DNA of 34,476 nucleotides from Fibrobacter sp. (GTDB lineage: Bacteria; Fibrobacterota; Fibrobacteria; Fibrobacterales; Fibrobacteraceae). Shown one piece after another: positions 7,387 to 16,815 of this stretch. The position numbers were made by a program, and so were the translations under genes. The notes under the pieces are model-generated. The model was given only the letters and a program-made list of their open reading frames with translations, was not told the DNA's origin and did not search any database. Within the stretch, counting starts at the first letter, position 1, and the number at the start of each line of letters is the position of its first letter. Location: NCBI GenBank assembly GCA_017520105.1, contig JAFWRL010000151.1, forward strand, positions 1-34,476, given 5' to 3'.

Positions 7387-8151
7387 TTAATTTGCCTTTG
7401 TCCAGAATAACACTTTGCGTTTTACAAATTCGAAAAGTTCCATAATCGCAAAGACGACGATGCCTGTCCAAAGAATTCCTGCGACCATGTTGGGGTAATC
7501 GGAATAATCTGCATAAAATTGTACGAAATGCCCGAGCCCTGTATTTTCGCCGAAAAGTTCTGCAACTGTAAGCATGATGAACGAAAGTCCCATGCCTACA
7601 GAAAGCCCAGAGAATATGGAAGGAAGACTTGCAACAAAGGCGATTCTCCACAAATATTCAAATCGACCAATCCCAATGATGGCGGCGTTCCGTTTGTATT
7701 TTTCAGGAACGTCTGCGGCTCCTGCGGCGGTATTCAAGTAGATAGGCCAAAACGCCGCGATGAAAATAATGAATGAAGATGAAAGGTAAAATGTTGGCAA
7801 AATCGCAATAGCGTAGGGGATGTAAACGTTGGGCGGAATCGGAGATGCAAATCTGGAAATCGGCTTCAGCATGTTGCCGACCCATGGAACGGACCCCGAA
7901 ATAATCCCAATCGAAATACCGACAACAGAGGCGAGTAGGTAAGCCGGGATAAGCTTTAAAAGCGAAGCCCCAGCGCTCCGCAAAAGTTCTTCGCGTGAAT
8001 TGAAAAGGGCTTCCGCAATCACCTTGGGGGACGGGAACAAGTATTGGCTGCTCCATTCCGGGCCACAACTGATGAGAGTCCAAATTCCAAGTAAAAACAA
8101 GAGGAACAGAATTCCTGAAAATTTTGAAAGATACTTTATAAGAATTTTCAT
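7387..8151 (-). CDS. ABC transporter permease, SsuC/TauC/NrtB family
   Basis: Inner-membrane permease of 254 residues with about six hydrophobic segments (first at about 11-29). The cytoplasmic loop with AAIIGIGRFEYLWRIAFVASLPSIFSGLSVG is the EAA-like motif that docks the ATPase. The family imports sulfonates, taurine, nitrate or pyrimidine precursors. Its start codon overlaps the ATPase stop by four bases (ATGA), so translation is coupled. Being downstream of the nitrogenase-like genes, in a sulfur island, it most likely takes up an organosulfur compound, but the substrate is an inference. Confidence 0.88.
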   Translation of the reverse strand: MKILIKYLSKFSGILFLLFLLGIWTLISCGPEWSSQYLFPSPKVIAEALFNSREELLRSAGASLLKLIPAYLLASVVGISIGIISGSVPWVGNMLKPISRFASPIPPNVYIPYAIAILPTFYLSSSFIIFIAAFWPIYLNTAAGAADVPEKYKRNAAIIGIGRFEYLWRIAFVASLPSIFSGLSVGMGLSFIMLTVAELFGENTGLGHFVQFYADYSDYPNMVAGILWTGIVVFAIMELFEFVKRKVLFWTKAN

Positions 8152-8963
8152 ATGCTTGCACCTCCTTGCACGACATGCCCGAGTTTTTCAAGTATGTCCT
8201 TGTGGTACGCTTCTTCAATGGTTGCGATTGTTTGTTGGACTTTTTCGTTGCGGAACCATTCGCTACGGCTTTTCTTCACCGGAAAATCCAAAGAAATGTC
8301 GGCGATAATGCGGCCAGGTGTGGAGCCTAATACGATAATTCGGCTTCCTAGATAAACGGCTTCGCGGATGTCGTGAGTTACGAATAAAGTTGTTATTGCG
8401 CGATCTTTGGAGCCACGGCAAAGTTCAAGAATTAAGTCTTGAAGGCTTGCTCGGTTTATAGGGTCTAATGCTCCGAAGGGTTCGTCCAAAAGAAGGGCGT
8501 CTGCACCAACGCTCAAAGCTCTAGCAATGGCTCCACGTTGACGCATGCCGCCTGAGAGTTCAAAGGGGTATTTACGGAGGCTCCCTGAAAGCCCCACCAA
8601 ATTCAAATATTCTTCGGCCAAATTTTTGGCGTAATTTGCCTTGACTTTTCTTGTCTTTTTAATGGCTAGGGAAACGTTTTGGAGAAGGGTAAGCCAAGGA
8701 AAAAGGGTGTAGTCCTGGAAGACTACACTCCTTTCAGAAGAAGGTTTTTCGATTTCCTTCTCGTTCCAATAAACATGACCTTCGCTTGGCTTTGTAAGTC
8801 CGGCGAGAAGGTTGAGCAAAGTGGTCTTGCCACTACCGCTTTCACCCAAAAGACAAACAAACTCTCCCTGATTTATTTTTAGATTGATGTCTTTTAAAAT
8901 GGGCTTGCCATCATAGGAAAAACCGAGATTAGTTGCTTCGAAACCACTTCGCTTTTTTTTCAT
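8148..8963 (-). CDS. ABC transporter ATPase, SsuB/TauB family
   Basis: Cytoplasmic ATPase of 271 residues. Walker A GESGSGKT is at 40-47, Q-loop Q83, signature LSGGM at 136-140, Walker B ALLLDEP at 156-162 and the switch histidine H197 in FVTHD. The GALDPINRASLQD stretch after Walker B is typical of the nitrate/sulfonate/taurine group. It lies between the binding-protein gene (12-base gap) and the permease (4-base overlap). Confidence 0.9.
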   Translation of the reverse strand: MKKKRSGFEATNLGFSYDGKPILKDINLKINQGEFVCLLGESGSGKTTLLNLLAGLTKPSEGHVYWNEKEIEKPSSERSVVFQDYTLFPWLTLLQNVSLAIKKTRKVKANYAKNLAEEYLNLVGLSGSLRKYPFELSGGMRQRGAIARALSVGADALLLDEPFGALDPINRASLQDLILELCRGSKDRAITTLFVTHDIREAVYLGSRIIVLGSTPGRIIADISLDFPVKKSRSEWFRNEKVQQTIATIEEAYHKDILEKLGHVVQGGASI

Positions 8964-8975
8964 GTTGATTTACCT

Positions 8976-10004
8976 TTAATTTCTAGACTGGAATATTTTT
9001 TCTGCTTGAGCGTAGAATTCGGATTTGGGCTGTTGCTTGCGGAGTTCGTCAATGGCTTTGCGATAGTAGCCCGTAAGGACGTATTCAGAGACTTTCTTGT
9101 CGGACTTGATGAACTCCGCATCCTTCAGAAAATCCCAGAAGAACTCGACTCCTTTCACGTTGGGGTCAGTGTCTTGGGTGACGTGCCCGCTGTAGAAAGC
9201 CTTGTTGACGAGAGCGGTGTCGAGCTTAATCCACTTGGCGATAATTTCCACGCTTTTCTTGTGGTCGTTCTGCACAAGTTCTTCGGCTTCAATGAGCGAC
9301 TTGACTAGGCGTTTGTAAACATCGTCACGACCTTCGAGTTTGCGAAGCGATGCGATAAGGCGGCAGCAGATGTGACCTGGATTGATGTCCTTGCTGCGGA
9401 GCACTACGGAAAGGCCTGCTTCTTCGGCGCGGAGGTCGTGCGGCCCCCAGGTAACGCCTGCATAAACGCTTCCGTTCTTTACGGCTTCGATAACTGCAGG
9501 CGGGTTCTTGAGTTCTACAATGGATACATCCTTGCGCCAATCGATACCTTCTTTTTTAAGGCCGCCACGGACAATAGCGTCGGCAGTCCCCAAGCGGATT
9601 GTAGCGATTTTCTTGCCTTTGAGGTCGCTCAATTTTTTGACGGAACCTGCGTTTTCTTTGCGTGTGATAACAGCCTGGTCGCCACCCATGATGCCGCCAA
9701 TAACTCGGATGTCGGCTCCTTGTGCAATATGGATGAGCGGAGCGAGAGAACCGAATGCTCCCGCGTCAAGCTTGCCCGCACGAACGGCAGCTATGCCATC
9801 GCCAGAATTCGAAAACTCAACAAGAGTTACATCGAGTCCGTTCTTTTCGAAAATGCCAGCATCTTTTGCGATGAAGAATTTTCCTTGACCTGTAGAAGAA
9901 AGGTAACCGATGGAAATTTTGTCTGCGGCTACGGCGGATGCTACGCAGGCGAGAGTAAACAGGAATGCTAAAGCAATTCGGTTGTATAATTTATTCTGTT
10001 TCAT
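8976..10004 (-). CDS. Periplasmic substrate-binding protein, SsuA/TauA (NMT1-like) family
   Basis: A secreted binding protein of 342 residues. The N-terminus has a Sec signal: basic MKQNKLYNR, a hydrophobic core and ACVASAVAA before ADKISIGYL. The mature part has the FFIAKDAGIFEKNGLDV and GDGIAAVRAGKLDAG features seen in aliphatic sulfonate and taurine binding proteins. Ribosome site AAAGGAGATTTCC matches the one before the porin. It supplies the SsuB/SsuC-like pair. The ligand cannot be named; an alkylsulfonate, or an organosulfur substrate or precursor for the adjacent reductase, fits the context. Confidence 0.87.
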   Translation of the reverse strand: MKQNKLYNRIALAFLFTLACVASAVAADKISIGYLSSTGQGKFFIAKDAGIFEKNGLDVTLVEFSNSGDGIAAVRAGKLDAGAFGSLAPLIHIAQGADIRVIGGIMGGDQAVITRKENAGSVKKLSDLKGKKIATIRLGTADAIVRGGLKKEGIDWRKDVSIVELKNPPAVIEAVKNGSVYAGVTWGPHDLRAEEAGLSVVLRSKDINPGHICCRLIASLRKLEGRDDVYKRLVKSLIEAEELVQNDHKKSVEIIAKWIKLDTALVNKAFYSGHVTQDTDPNVKGVEFFWDFLKDAEFIKSDKKVSEYVLTGYYRKAIDELRKQQPKSEFYAQAEKIFQSRN

Positions 10005-10022
10005 TGTTGGAAATCTCCTTTA

Positions 10023-11225
10023 TTAGAAACCATAAGTTGCAGATAGTTGATAGCGATTCAAGTCCGCTTCTTTTATCGTGTTGGCGGTCAAGTAATCCGT
10101 CTGGACGTGAAGGTATTCAAATCCCAACGAGAATGCGTCTGTCAAATTGTAGGTCGTGTTGGCAAAGAACGAGAAGTTTTGTTCACGGCCACCGGTTTTT
10201 CTGATATCTTTGCGTTTCAGCTTGTCAAGGCCCGCTCCTACGTTAAATGCCAATTTTTTGATAAACTTGGCCTGCAAAGCGAGCCAGCCACCATAAGCGC
10301 CAATGCTTTTTACGCTTTCTGGATCTTCAGTATTTGCCGCAAGTCCGCGTCCAATGCCTGCCGCGTATGTATCAAGGTTTGCGCCAATAAAGTATTCACC
10401 GAGGAAGGTAAAGGCACTTGTGATAGGGAGAGTCAAATCGACATTGAAAGACCATGTGGGAATCTCCTTGGTACGACCAGTGTCGTCGAGATCAATTTCT
10501 TCTTGACCGTAATGACCGGAAACTCCCAAGCCGAACTTTTTACCTTCTACCCACAGAGGAACCGAAATGCCGATGCGTCCCTGAAATGTGGGAATGTTTG
10601 CATCGACACCGGTCTCTGAGGCAGAAGAGGTGTTATAAGGTTGATTTTCGCCGATAGTGCGAACAACTGCTGCGGCGATATCCAAGGAGCCTCCAGCAAC
10701 AGGAATTTTTTCGGTGAGCCTAAGCTGAGCCCTGCGAAGGCCTGCGTCACCAGAGTTGTTGAGAACGCCTGCGTTAAGTGTCGGAGTTACCAACGGAGAA
10801 ATCAAATCCCATGTTTGGCCGCCCAAAATGGAAAAGCCGGAATTGCCAAAGGAAATTTCGCCGTAACCATGGCGGAGGCGTGGAGTGGGTGCGTTACCGG
10901 AACCGCCGCCATAAAAATCAACTTCGATTTTACCATTTGCCTTGAAATACGAGGAATCGTTACCGCTTGCAAGGTTGAGGCCGATTCGGGTGAGGTTCGG
11001 CGTGAAATGCCAACCGCCATCATTTTTATTGGTGAGGTCAGAGGCGGCGACAAAGTTTGCAAAGTTGCCATTGTTGCTTTTAGAATCTTCGTAGGCCGCG
11101 TTCAAAGAGGCAAAGCCGTAAAGCGTGACACTGACTCCAGATTTCGTGGTAACCGAGATGGGTTCTGCGGAAAAAGCCGTGATTGTAGATAAAAGAATGA
11201 CTTTGGAAATAGTTTTGAAATTCAT
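10023..11225 (-). CDS. Outer-membrane porin (beta-barrel)
   Basis: A 400-residue barrel protein. It has a signal peptide (MNFKTISKVILLSTITAFSAEP), then KSGVSVTLYGFASLNAAYEDS, which is typical of the first porin strand, alternating amphipathic strands throughout, and a terminal YQLSATYGF ending in the aromatic residue used for barrel assembly. The ATG at 11225 is chosen because GGAGAT lies at 11231-11236; the longer GTG start at 11264 has no such site. It is the first gene of the importer operon, 18 bases before the binding protein, so it probably admits the same solute through the outer membrane. Confidence 0.85.
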   Translation of the reverse strand: MNFKTISKVILLSTITAFSAEPISVTTKSGVSVTLYGFASLNAAYEDSKSNNGNFANFVAASDLTNKNDGGWHFTPNLTRIGLNLASGNDSSYFKANGKIEVDFYGGGSGNAPTPRLRHGYGEISFGNSGFSILGGQTWDLISPLVTPTLNAGVLNNSGDAGLRRAQLRLTEKIPVAGGSLDIAAAVVRTIGENQPYNTSSASETGVDANIPTFQGRIGISVPLWVEGKKFGLGVSGHYGQEEIDLDDTGRTKEIPTWSFNVDLTLPITSAFTFLGEYFIGANLDTYAAGIGRGLAANTEDPESVKSIGAYGGWLALQAKFIKKLAFNVGAGLDKLKRKDIRKTGGREQNFSFFANTTYNLTDAFSLGFEYLHVQTDYLTANTIKEADLNRYQLSATYGF

Positions 11226-11354
11226 TGGAAATCTCCTGTTTTTGTGTATGAGTTGAGTAACCACGCAGGGTAAAATTCTGCGTGCCTTTAAAATTGCCGA
11301 TTCACCTTCTAAAAAGATGTAGGCTTAATTACGAGAGAATTTACAGCTACAACA

Positions 11355-11384
11355 CATATAGGTATCCTCGTGTTGATTTGTTAA
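11355..11384 (-). promoter_or_regulatory. Candidate promoter of the porin-ABC importer operon
   Basis: On the - strand, -35 TTAACA (11379-11384), 18-base spacer and -10 TATATG (11355-11360), giving a start near 11348. The inverted repeat CAACAC / GTGTTG (11350-11355 and 11370-11375) spans the -10 and spacer and could be an operator. The leader also has a 7-bp hairpin, CACGCAG / CTGCGTG, at about 11262-11284. Confidence 0.5.
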
Positions 11385-11690
11385 TGTCTTGGAACACAAT
11401 GTTCTCAAGTTCGGTGTATAAATTAGAAAAGAAAAATTGATTTGTAAAATACTTTATTTTTATCACTTGGTATAAGAAATTTATTTACATATAACATTTT
11501 ATTATAGATGATATACGTAAATAATGACAAGCTATTATAGTATATAAAGGAGATGCCGGCACAGAGGCCGGCATGACATTCCTTTTTTATCCTGAATTTA
11601 TTCTCTTTGACCACTTAGTACTTATGTGGTCATGATTCGCGTATGGGGATAGGGTCAACTTTATGATTTTTTTTAACATTTTCTTCGATA
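11385..11690. other. AT-rich gap between marK and the porin with two hairpins
   Basis: No convincing gene. Two hairpins could end marHDK transcription on the - strand: TGACCAC / GTGGTCA (11608-11614 and 11626-11632), and the GC-rich ATGCCGGC / GCCGGCAT (11553-11560 and 11567-11574), which is followed on the - strand by CTCCTTTATA. The second looks like a dispersed intergenic element. The rest is very AT-rich. The 63-codon reading frame here runs through the hairpins and is not credible. Confidence 0.5.
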
Positions 11691-13043
11691 TTATTTTCCA
11701 CCGACGGATGCGCTATAAATCTTTTCAAGTAAATTAAGCGCACCCTTGTAGCCGGCGAAGCTTCGATTGATAATCAATGTTTCGCTGGACGGAGGCGTAA
11801 TCTCGAAGAACAAAGCTCCCTTTTCGTTTGCGATGTTGATTTCCCAAGAAGATGCAAGAATTAAGGGCTTCCCAGAAGAGAAATTCACTTCCTTGATAGA
11901 TTTTTCAATCAAATAGCCGTCTTCTTCGAATTCCACTTCAACATCGACACCTTCGCTGATGTTGTGGAAAGCATCTTCGATTTCCTTGCGGAATTTCTGC
12001 GGAGGATCGTCCGTGATGATTGCCTTGCGCGGAATAAGACCGATTTGGTCAACGAGGAACTTGGTGTAGGCAAGCGTATAGGCGGAATCTGCAGTGATTG
12101 CAAATTCACTGGGCATACCGAACCAATATTCAGCGAAGAATTCCGAGAAATGTTCCAAGTAATAGTAATAAACGCGGTTTTCTTCTTCGATGAACTTTTC
12201 GCTCTGTTCCTTGTCGATTCCGGCGAATTCTACGACATTACGAATAAACTTTGCAGTCGCTTCGGCGCCGATAGGAATTTCCGAAATATGGAGGAACGGC
12301 TGGCCGTATTTTTGTTGAAGATGTTCCGCATTACGCACCCCTACCCACGGGGAAAGCACCAGGTTGAACTGAGCTTCCGGAATGCGCAACCAGTCCTTGA
12401 CGCCTTCGTTTTCAGGTCCAAAGAGAACATTGACTTCGAAACCGGCACCACGGAGGATGCGGGCGATTTCCTGATAATCACCGCGCCAGTTCTGGTTATA
12501 GTAAGGCGTCTCGAACCAAAGATTGACCAAGCCTTTCTTGTGTTCGCCACTGTAATCACCAACGAATTGGTCGATGATGGCGTTCACGACTTCTTCGTGA
12601 CCGTAGAGGTTATTGCCTTTGAAGCCTGCGGTATCTACAGCGACAATGGGATATCCCAAATCACGATATTCACGAACTAAGCTCGGAACATCATCGCCGA
12701 TGAGACCGCCTACGCAACCGGTAAGAACAACATAAAGATCACCATTGAAGACCTTGAGTGTCGATTTAATCAACTGATCTAAAGTCTTGATGCCGCCGAA
12801 CACGATGTCGTTTTCGGTGGAGTTTGCGCTTGGCATGTTGCCGGCACCGGCATAAATACTGCCCTGGAAACCGTTTTCAAAAGTGAGGAATGCTGTTTGC
12901 TTAAGCTGGCATCCCGGAGAGCAGTTTGCTATAGGAACTGCACCCTTGATAGCAACAACCGTATGGGACGCGCCAACCGCGCAGGCGTATCGGGGGTCCG
13001 AAATAGAATTACTCTTTTTTCTTTTGATTGTAGATTCTGACAT
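11691..13043 (-). CDS. marK: Nitrogenase-like beta subunit, MarK/NifK type
   Basis: Component 1 beta-like subunit of 450 residues, shorter than NifK (about 520) and lacking its N-terminal extension. Cysteines C21, C45 (in NCSPGC) and C110 (in TGCVGGLIGDD) align by eye with the three NifK P-cluster ligands, so a bridging P-type cluster with MarD is likely. The position matching NifK Ser188 is glycine. The GDDVPSLVREYRDLG stretch is standard for the family. It follows marD by 15 bases with a GGGAG ribosome site. Best call is a methylthio-alkane reductase subunit; a different organosulfur reductase of the same clade is possible. Confidence 0.72.
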   Translation of the reverse strand: MSESTIKRKKSNSISDPRYACAVGASHTVVAIKGAVPIANCSPGCQLKQTAFLTFENGFQGSIYAGAGNMPSANSTENDIVFGGIKTLDQLIKSTLKVFNGDLYVVLTGCVGGLIGDDVPSLVREYRDLGYPIVAVDTAGFKGNNLYGHEEVVNAIIDQFVGDYSGEHKKGLVNLWFETPYYNQNWRGDYQEIARILRGAGFEVNVLFGPENEGVKDWLRIPEAQFNLVLSPWVGVRNAEHLQQKYGQPFLHISEIPIGAEATAKFIRNVVEFAGIDKEQSEKFIEEENRVYYYYLEHFSEFFAEYWFGMPSEFAITADSAYTLAYTKFLVDQIGLIPRKAIITDDPPQKFRKEIEDAFHNISEGVDVEVEFEEDGYLIEKSIKEVNFSSGKPLILASSWEINIANEKGALFFEITPPSSETLIINRSFAGYKGALNLLEKIYSASVGGK

Positions 13044-13058
13044 TTTGAAACTCCCTAG

Positions 13059-14672
13059 TTATACTTTTTCCGAATTGTGATTTTCACCGTTATTCTTTTT
13101 GCTGAACTTGAGGTTTTTCGGTTCAGGTAAATCATTGAGAGCTTCCGGATGATGCGTCAAGTAGAACGGATCGTCCTGAGAAAGCCACCAATCGGAATAC
13201 GGGAGTTTCACATTGCGCTTAAGCACTTGGTTGAACTTTGTACGAGAAATAACGCCCTTCAACATTTCGCCAATGCGGAGAATGCCTTGGTAGCCCACCG
13301 GAATATGCTCGTCGCCCATGGTGAGTGTCGGGAAACCGAGATGGCCCGCGACAGAGGCTAGACCCGGGTGGCGGATGAGCAAGAAGTCCGTCTTGGCACG
13401 CTTCAAAAGTTGCGGAAGCTGGAAGGCTCGAGTCTTACTTACGGTATAATGCGGAATGTCGCCGTAAGTTTCCACCAGTTCCTTCAAAGTATCTTGATGC
13501 TGTCCAGCGCCGTCGTAAATGGGGTCGTGATGGAAAACGAGAGCGGCGTCGTGGCCGATTCCAAGTTCCGAAAGAACGCTGATAAGGCCGTGTGCATAAG
13601 CAGAACCCGTCATCACAATGCCGTTTTTGCCCTTGAAAAATTCGCGAAGTTCGGCGAGCTTCGGAGCGATGCGCTTGTGTTCGCTTTCGATATATTCTTC
13701 GACTTCTTTTTCCTTGCCCACCACTTTTGCAATAGCGCGGAGCCATTCATCGGTGCCCTTGATACCGTACGGCTGCGGAGCGTCGATTTGCGGAACGCCA
13801 AAAGATTCTTCAAGCGCTGTCGCCATGTAACCGCCCAATGTATCGCAGAAGGTTGCTGTTGCTACAGCTTCCGAGGCCTGGCGAATTTCTTCGTAAGAGG
13901 CGCAGTCGAGCAAATAGTTTACGCGGAGTCCAAGCGGCGCAAGCATTTCGGAGAAGTAGTCCGTTCCCCAAAGGGCGACGATGTTCAACAAATCATTCTG
14001 CTTCTTTTTCGGGTGACGTTCCACAATTTGACGGAGAACGCCATGGAATGCGATATCGAAACCCGTGGACCAGTGTTTGGAACGGAAACCTTCGCAGTGC
14101 AGCGGAATGATAGGCACGCCTACTTCCGGTTCCATTTCTTCGGCGATGGAATCGATGTCTTCACCGATAATAGCCGTAGCGCAAGCCATGCCGATGAAAA
14201 TCGCCTTGGGATTGAAACGTTCTTTAGCGTCGAGGATTGTCTGGCGGAGTTTTTCAGAAGCGCCAAAAACCATGTCCTGTTCTTTCAAGTTTGTGCTGAT
14301 GTTCAGCGTATTCTGCTGGGGCTTGCCGCGACGACGGAGTCCATTGTGCATCGAAAGATTGAACTTGGAATTTTCGCCGCTACAACCGATAGGAGAGTGG
14401 TCAATCAACGCACAGTCCGTCAAGTTGCCCACCTGACACTGCACAATTGCATTAGAACACATAGTTTCTTGGTTGAGCGGAGAGTTCAACTCGCAAAGTT
14501 TGCAGCCTGCGCCTTTGCCTGCGCAGCTGCCGTGCTTTTTCGCACTGCGTTCATCGTAAGCCGATTCCTTAATTAGGTCGCTCGCCTTACCATCCCAGCC
14601 GATAATTGTCCCCAGTCGATATTCACGGTTTTCGACTGAGGTCATGTTCAAATTAATATTAGTTGATGCCAT
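13059..14672 (-). CDS. marD: Nitrogenase-like alpha subunit, MarD/NifD type
   Basis: Catalytic-subunit homologue of 537 residues. C72, C97 (HSPIGC) and C164 (GMACATAIIGEDI) match the NifD P-cluster ligands. C276 (TATFCDTLGGYM, then FGVPQIDAPQPYG) matches the cofactor ligand Cys275. The loop CEGFR (193-197) is kept, but the next residues read SKHWSTGF, so the NifD Gln191 and His195 equivalents become W201 and F205. Near the NifD His442 position the sequence is TMGDEHIPVGYQG, with H456 a possible replacement ligand. An extra N-terminal C50-x6-C57-x2-C60 group is present. These changes argue against N2 reduction and for a Mar-type organosulfur reductase. Strong AGGAGGT ribosome site. Confidence 0.75.
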   Translation of the reverse strand: MASTNINLNMTSVENREYRLGTIIGWDGKASDLIKESAYDERSAKKHGSCAGKGAGCKLCELNSPLNQETMCSNAIVQCQVGNLTDCALIDHSPIGCSGENSKFNLSMHNGLRRRGKPQQNTLNISTNLKEQDMVFGASEKLRQTILDAKERFNPKAIFIGMACATAIIGEDIDSIAEEMEPEVGVPIIPLHCEGFRSKHWSTGFDIAFHGVLRQIVERHPKKKQNDLLNIVALWGTDYFSEMLAPLGLRVNYLLDCASYEEIRQASEAVATATFCDTLGGYMATALEESFGVPQIDAPQPYGIKGTDEWLRAIAKVVGKEKEVEEYIESEHKRIAPKLAELREFFKGKNGIVMTGSAYAHGLISVLSELGIGHDAALVFHHDPIYDGAGQHQDTLKELVETYGDIPHYTVSKTRAFQLPQLLKRAKTDFLLIRHPGLASVAGHLGFPTLTMGDEHIPVGYQGILRIGEMLKGVISRTKFNQVLKRNVKLPYSDWWLSQDDPFYLTHHPEALNDLPEPKNLKFSKKNNGENHNSEKV

Positions 14673-14698
14673 AGAATTTTACCTCCTGCCAATCAGCA

Positions 14699-15562
<864 letters not shown>

Positions 15563-15670
15563 TTATTGGTTGCCTACAGAAACGCTAGGTGAGCGAAATT
15601 TTAGAATTGTCGTTTTTGTTTTCCAATATTTTCTCACGCTTTTTTTTATAAAAACTTGAAAAAAACCTTT

Positions 15671-15693
15671 GTCTATAAATTCTTTCTATAGAC
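15671..15693. promoter_or_regulatory. Palindrome in the marH / nifB divergent intergenic region
   Basis: GTCTATA (15671-15677) and TATAGAC (15687-15693) are exact 7-bp arms with a 9-base spacer. A further CTATAA lies at 15709-15714. A loose - strand promoter (TAGACA, 19 bases, TATAAA) overlaps it, so binding here could control marHDK. The CTATA core also occurs in the palindrome at 17215-17239. Operator function is an inference. Confidence 0.45.
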
Positions 15694-15761
15694 GGGTTCA
15701 TCAGCAATCTATAACGGGCGCGAAAAAAAGTTTTTTTTGTCTTTTTACGATTAGTTTAATC

Positions 15762-15790
15762 TTGAAATCCTCCATTCTACTTTTTAAATT
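15762..15790 (+). promoter_or_regulatory. Candidate promoter of the nifB-like operon
   Basis: -35 TTGAAA (15762-15767), 17-base spacer and -10 TAAATT (15785-15790), with a start near 15797. That leaves a 5' leader of about 145 bases with two small hairpins, TACCG / CGGTA (about 15869-15884) and CGAAAC / GTTTCG (15894-15899 with 15907-15912). No Cys- or Met-rich leader peptide was found in it. Confidence 0.4.
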
Positions 15791-15942
15791 CTCCACCACT
15801 TCTTTTACGGAAGAGCTGATAAATTACAGAACGCTAGGCAATAGTTCAATAATTATCTGTATAAACTTTACCGGATTTACGGTAGTTTGTCTGCGAAACA
15901 TTTGAAGTTTCGTACGTTAGGGACATTTTACCTGAGAGTTTT

Positions 15943-16815
15943 ATGGCAATAGATCAAGATACTGTTTTTAGAGAACATCCCTGTTTTGGCGCGTGTAAGA
16001 AACGAAAAGGGCGCATCCACTTGCCTGTTTCGCCGGGTTGTAATATCGAATGTCGCTTCTGTGACCGTCGCATCAATGAAGATGCTCAGGTTCCTGGAAA
16101 TACAAGTAAAGTGATCAAACCGGAAGAAGCGTGCGGGTACATCCGCAAGGCTCTGGAATACGTACCAGAACTTACCACCGTGGGAATTGCTGGACCTGGC
16201 GACACGTTGGCGACGCCTTTTGCTTTGGACACGTTCCGACTTGTCAAAAAAGAGTTCCCGCATTTACTCCGTTGCATGAGCACCAATGGGCTTTTGCTGA
16301 ACGACAGGGCGGAAGAAGTGATTGATGTCGGTATCGATACGCTTACAGTGACCGTAAACGCTGTTGATCCCGAAATAGAAGCGATGATTAACGCCAGAAT
16401 TTTTTATCGCGGCAAAACCTATACTGGCGTCGAAGCTGCGAAAATTCTTATTCACAACCAGTTGGAAGGCATTCGCAAGGTTGCCGCCAGCGGGACGTTG
16501 GTGAAGGTGAATACCGTACTTTGCCCAGGCATCAACGATAAGCATATCGAAGAAACGGCAGCGACGGTTCGCGAAGCGGGTGCGATTATTTACAACATCA
16601 TTCCGCTCATTCCTCAGAACGGATTCAAGGACCTGCCCGCTCCGAGTGCAAAGGCGCTTGCAATTGCACAGGAAGATGCCGGAGTATTTATCAACGTCTT
16701 TAAACATTGCGCGCACTGCCGTGCTGATGCCGTCGGCGTCCCGGGCGTGTATGACATTGGCGCACAAATATACATGGACCGAATCCGTGTAAAGGAGACT
16801 TTTTCACATGGCTAA
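15943..16815 (+). CDS. nifB: NifB-like radical SAM FeS-cofactor maturase (short NifB / MarB)
   Basis: Builds the 8Fe-9S-carbide precursor (NifB-co) from two 4Fe-4S clusters and a SAM methyl group. The protein has 290 residues. HPCFGACKKRKGRIHLPVSP leads to the radical SAM motif C33-x3-C37-x2-C40, followed by GIAGPGD and NTVLCPGIND. Near the end, C256-x2-C259 in CAHCRADAVG matches the conserved NifB motif. The C-terminal NifX domain of long NifB is absent and is encoded by the next gene. Its presence, without nifE/nifN, implies that the reductase uses NifB-co or a simple derivative directly. Divergent from marHDK. Confidence 0.85.
   Translation: MAIDQDTVFREHPCFGACKKRKGRIHLPVSPGCNIECRFCDRRINEDAQVPGNTSKVIKPEEACGYIRKALEYVPELTTVGIAGPGDTLATPFALDTFRLVKKEFPHLLRCMSTNGLLLNDRAEEVIDVGIDTLTVTVNAVDPEIEAMINARIFYRGKTYTGVEAAKILIHNQLEGIRKVAASGTLVKVNTVLCPGINDKHIEETAATVREAGAIIYNIIPLIPQNGFKDLPAPSAKALAIAQEDAGVFINVFKHCAHCRADAVGVPGVYDIGAQIYMDRIRVKETFSHG

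Noticed and set aside
11423..11614. 63-codon reading frame on the - strand in the marK-porin gap
   Set aside because: It runs through both hairpins, is rich in Phe, Tyr, Ile and Lys as expected for AT-rich non-coding DNA, and has no ribosome site.
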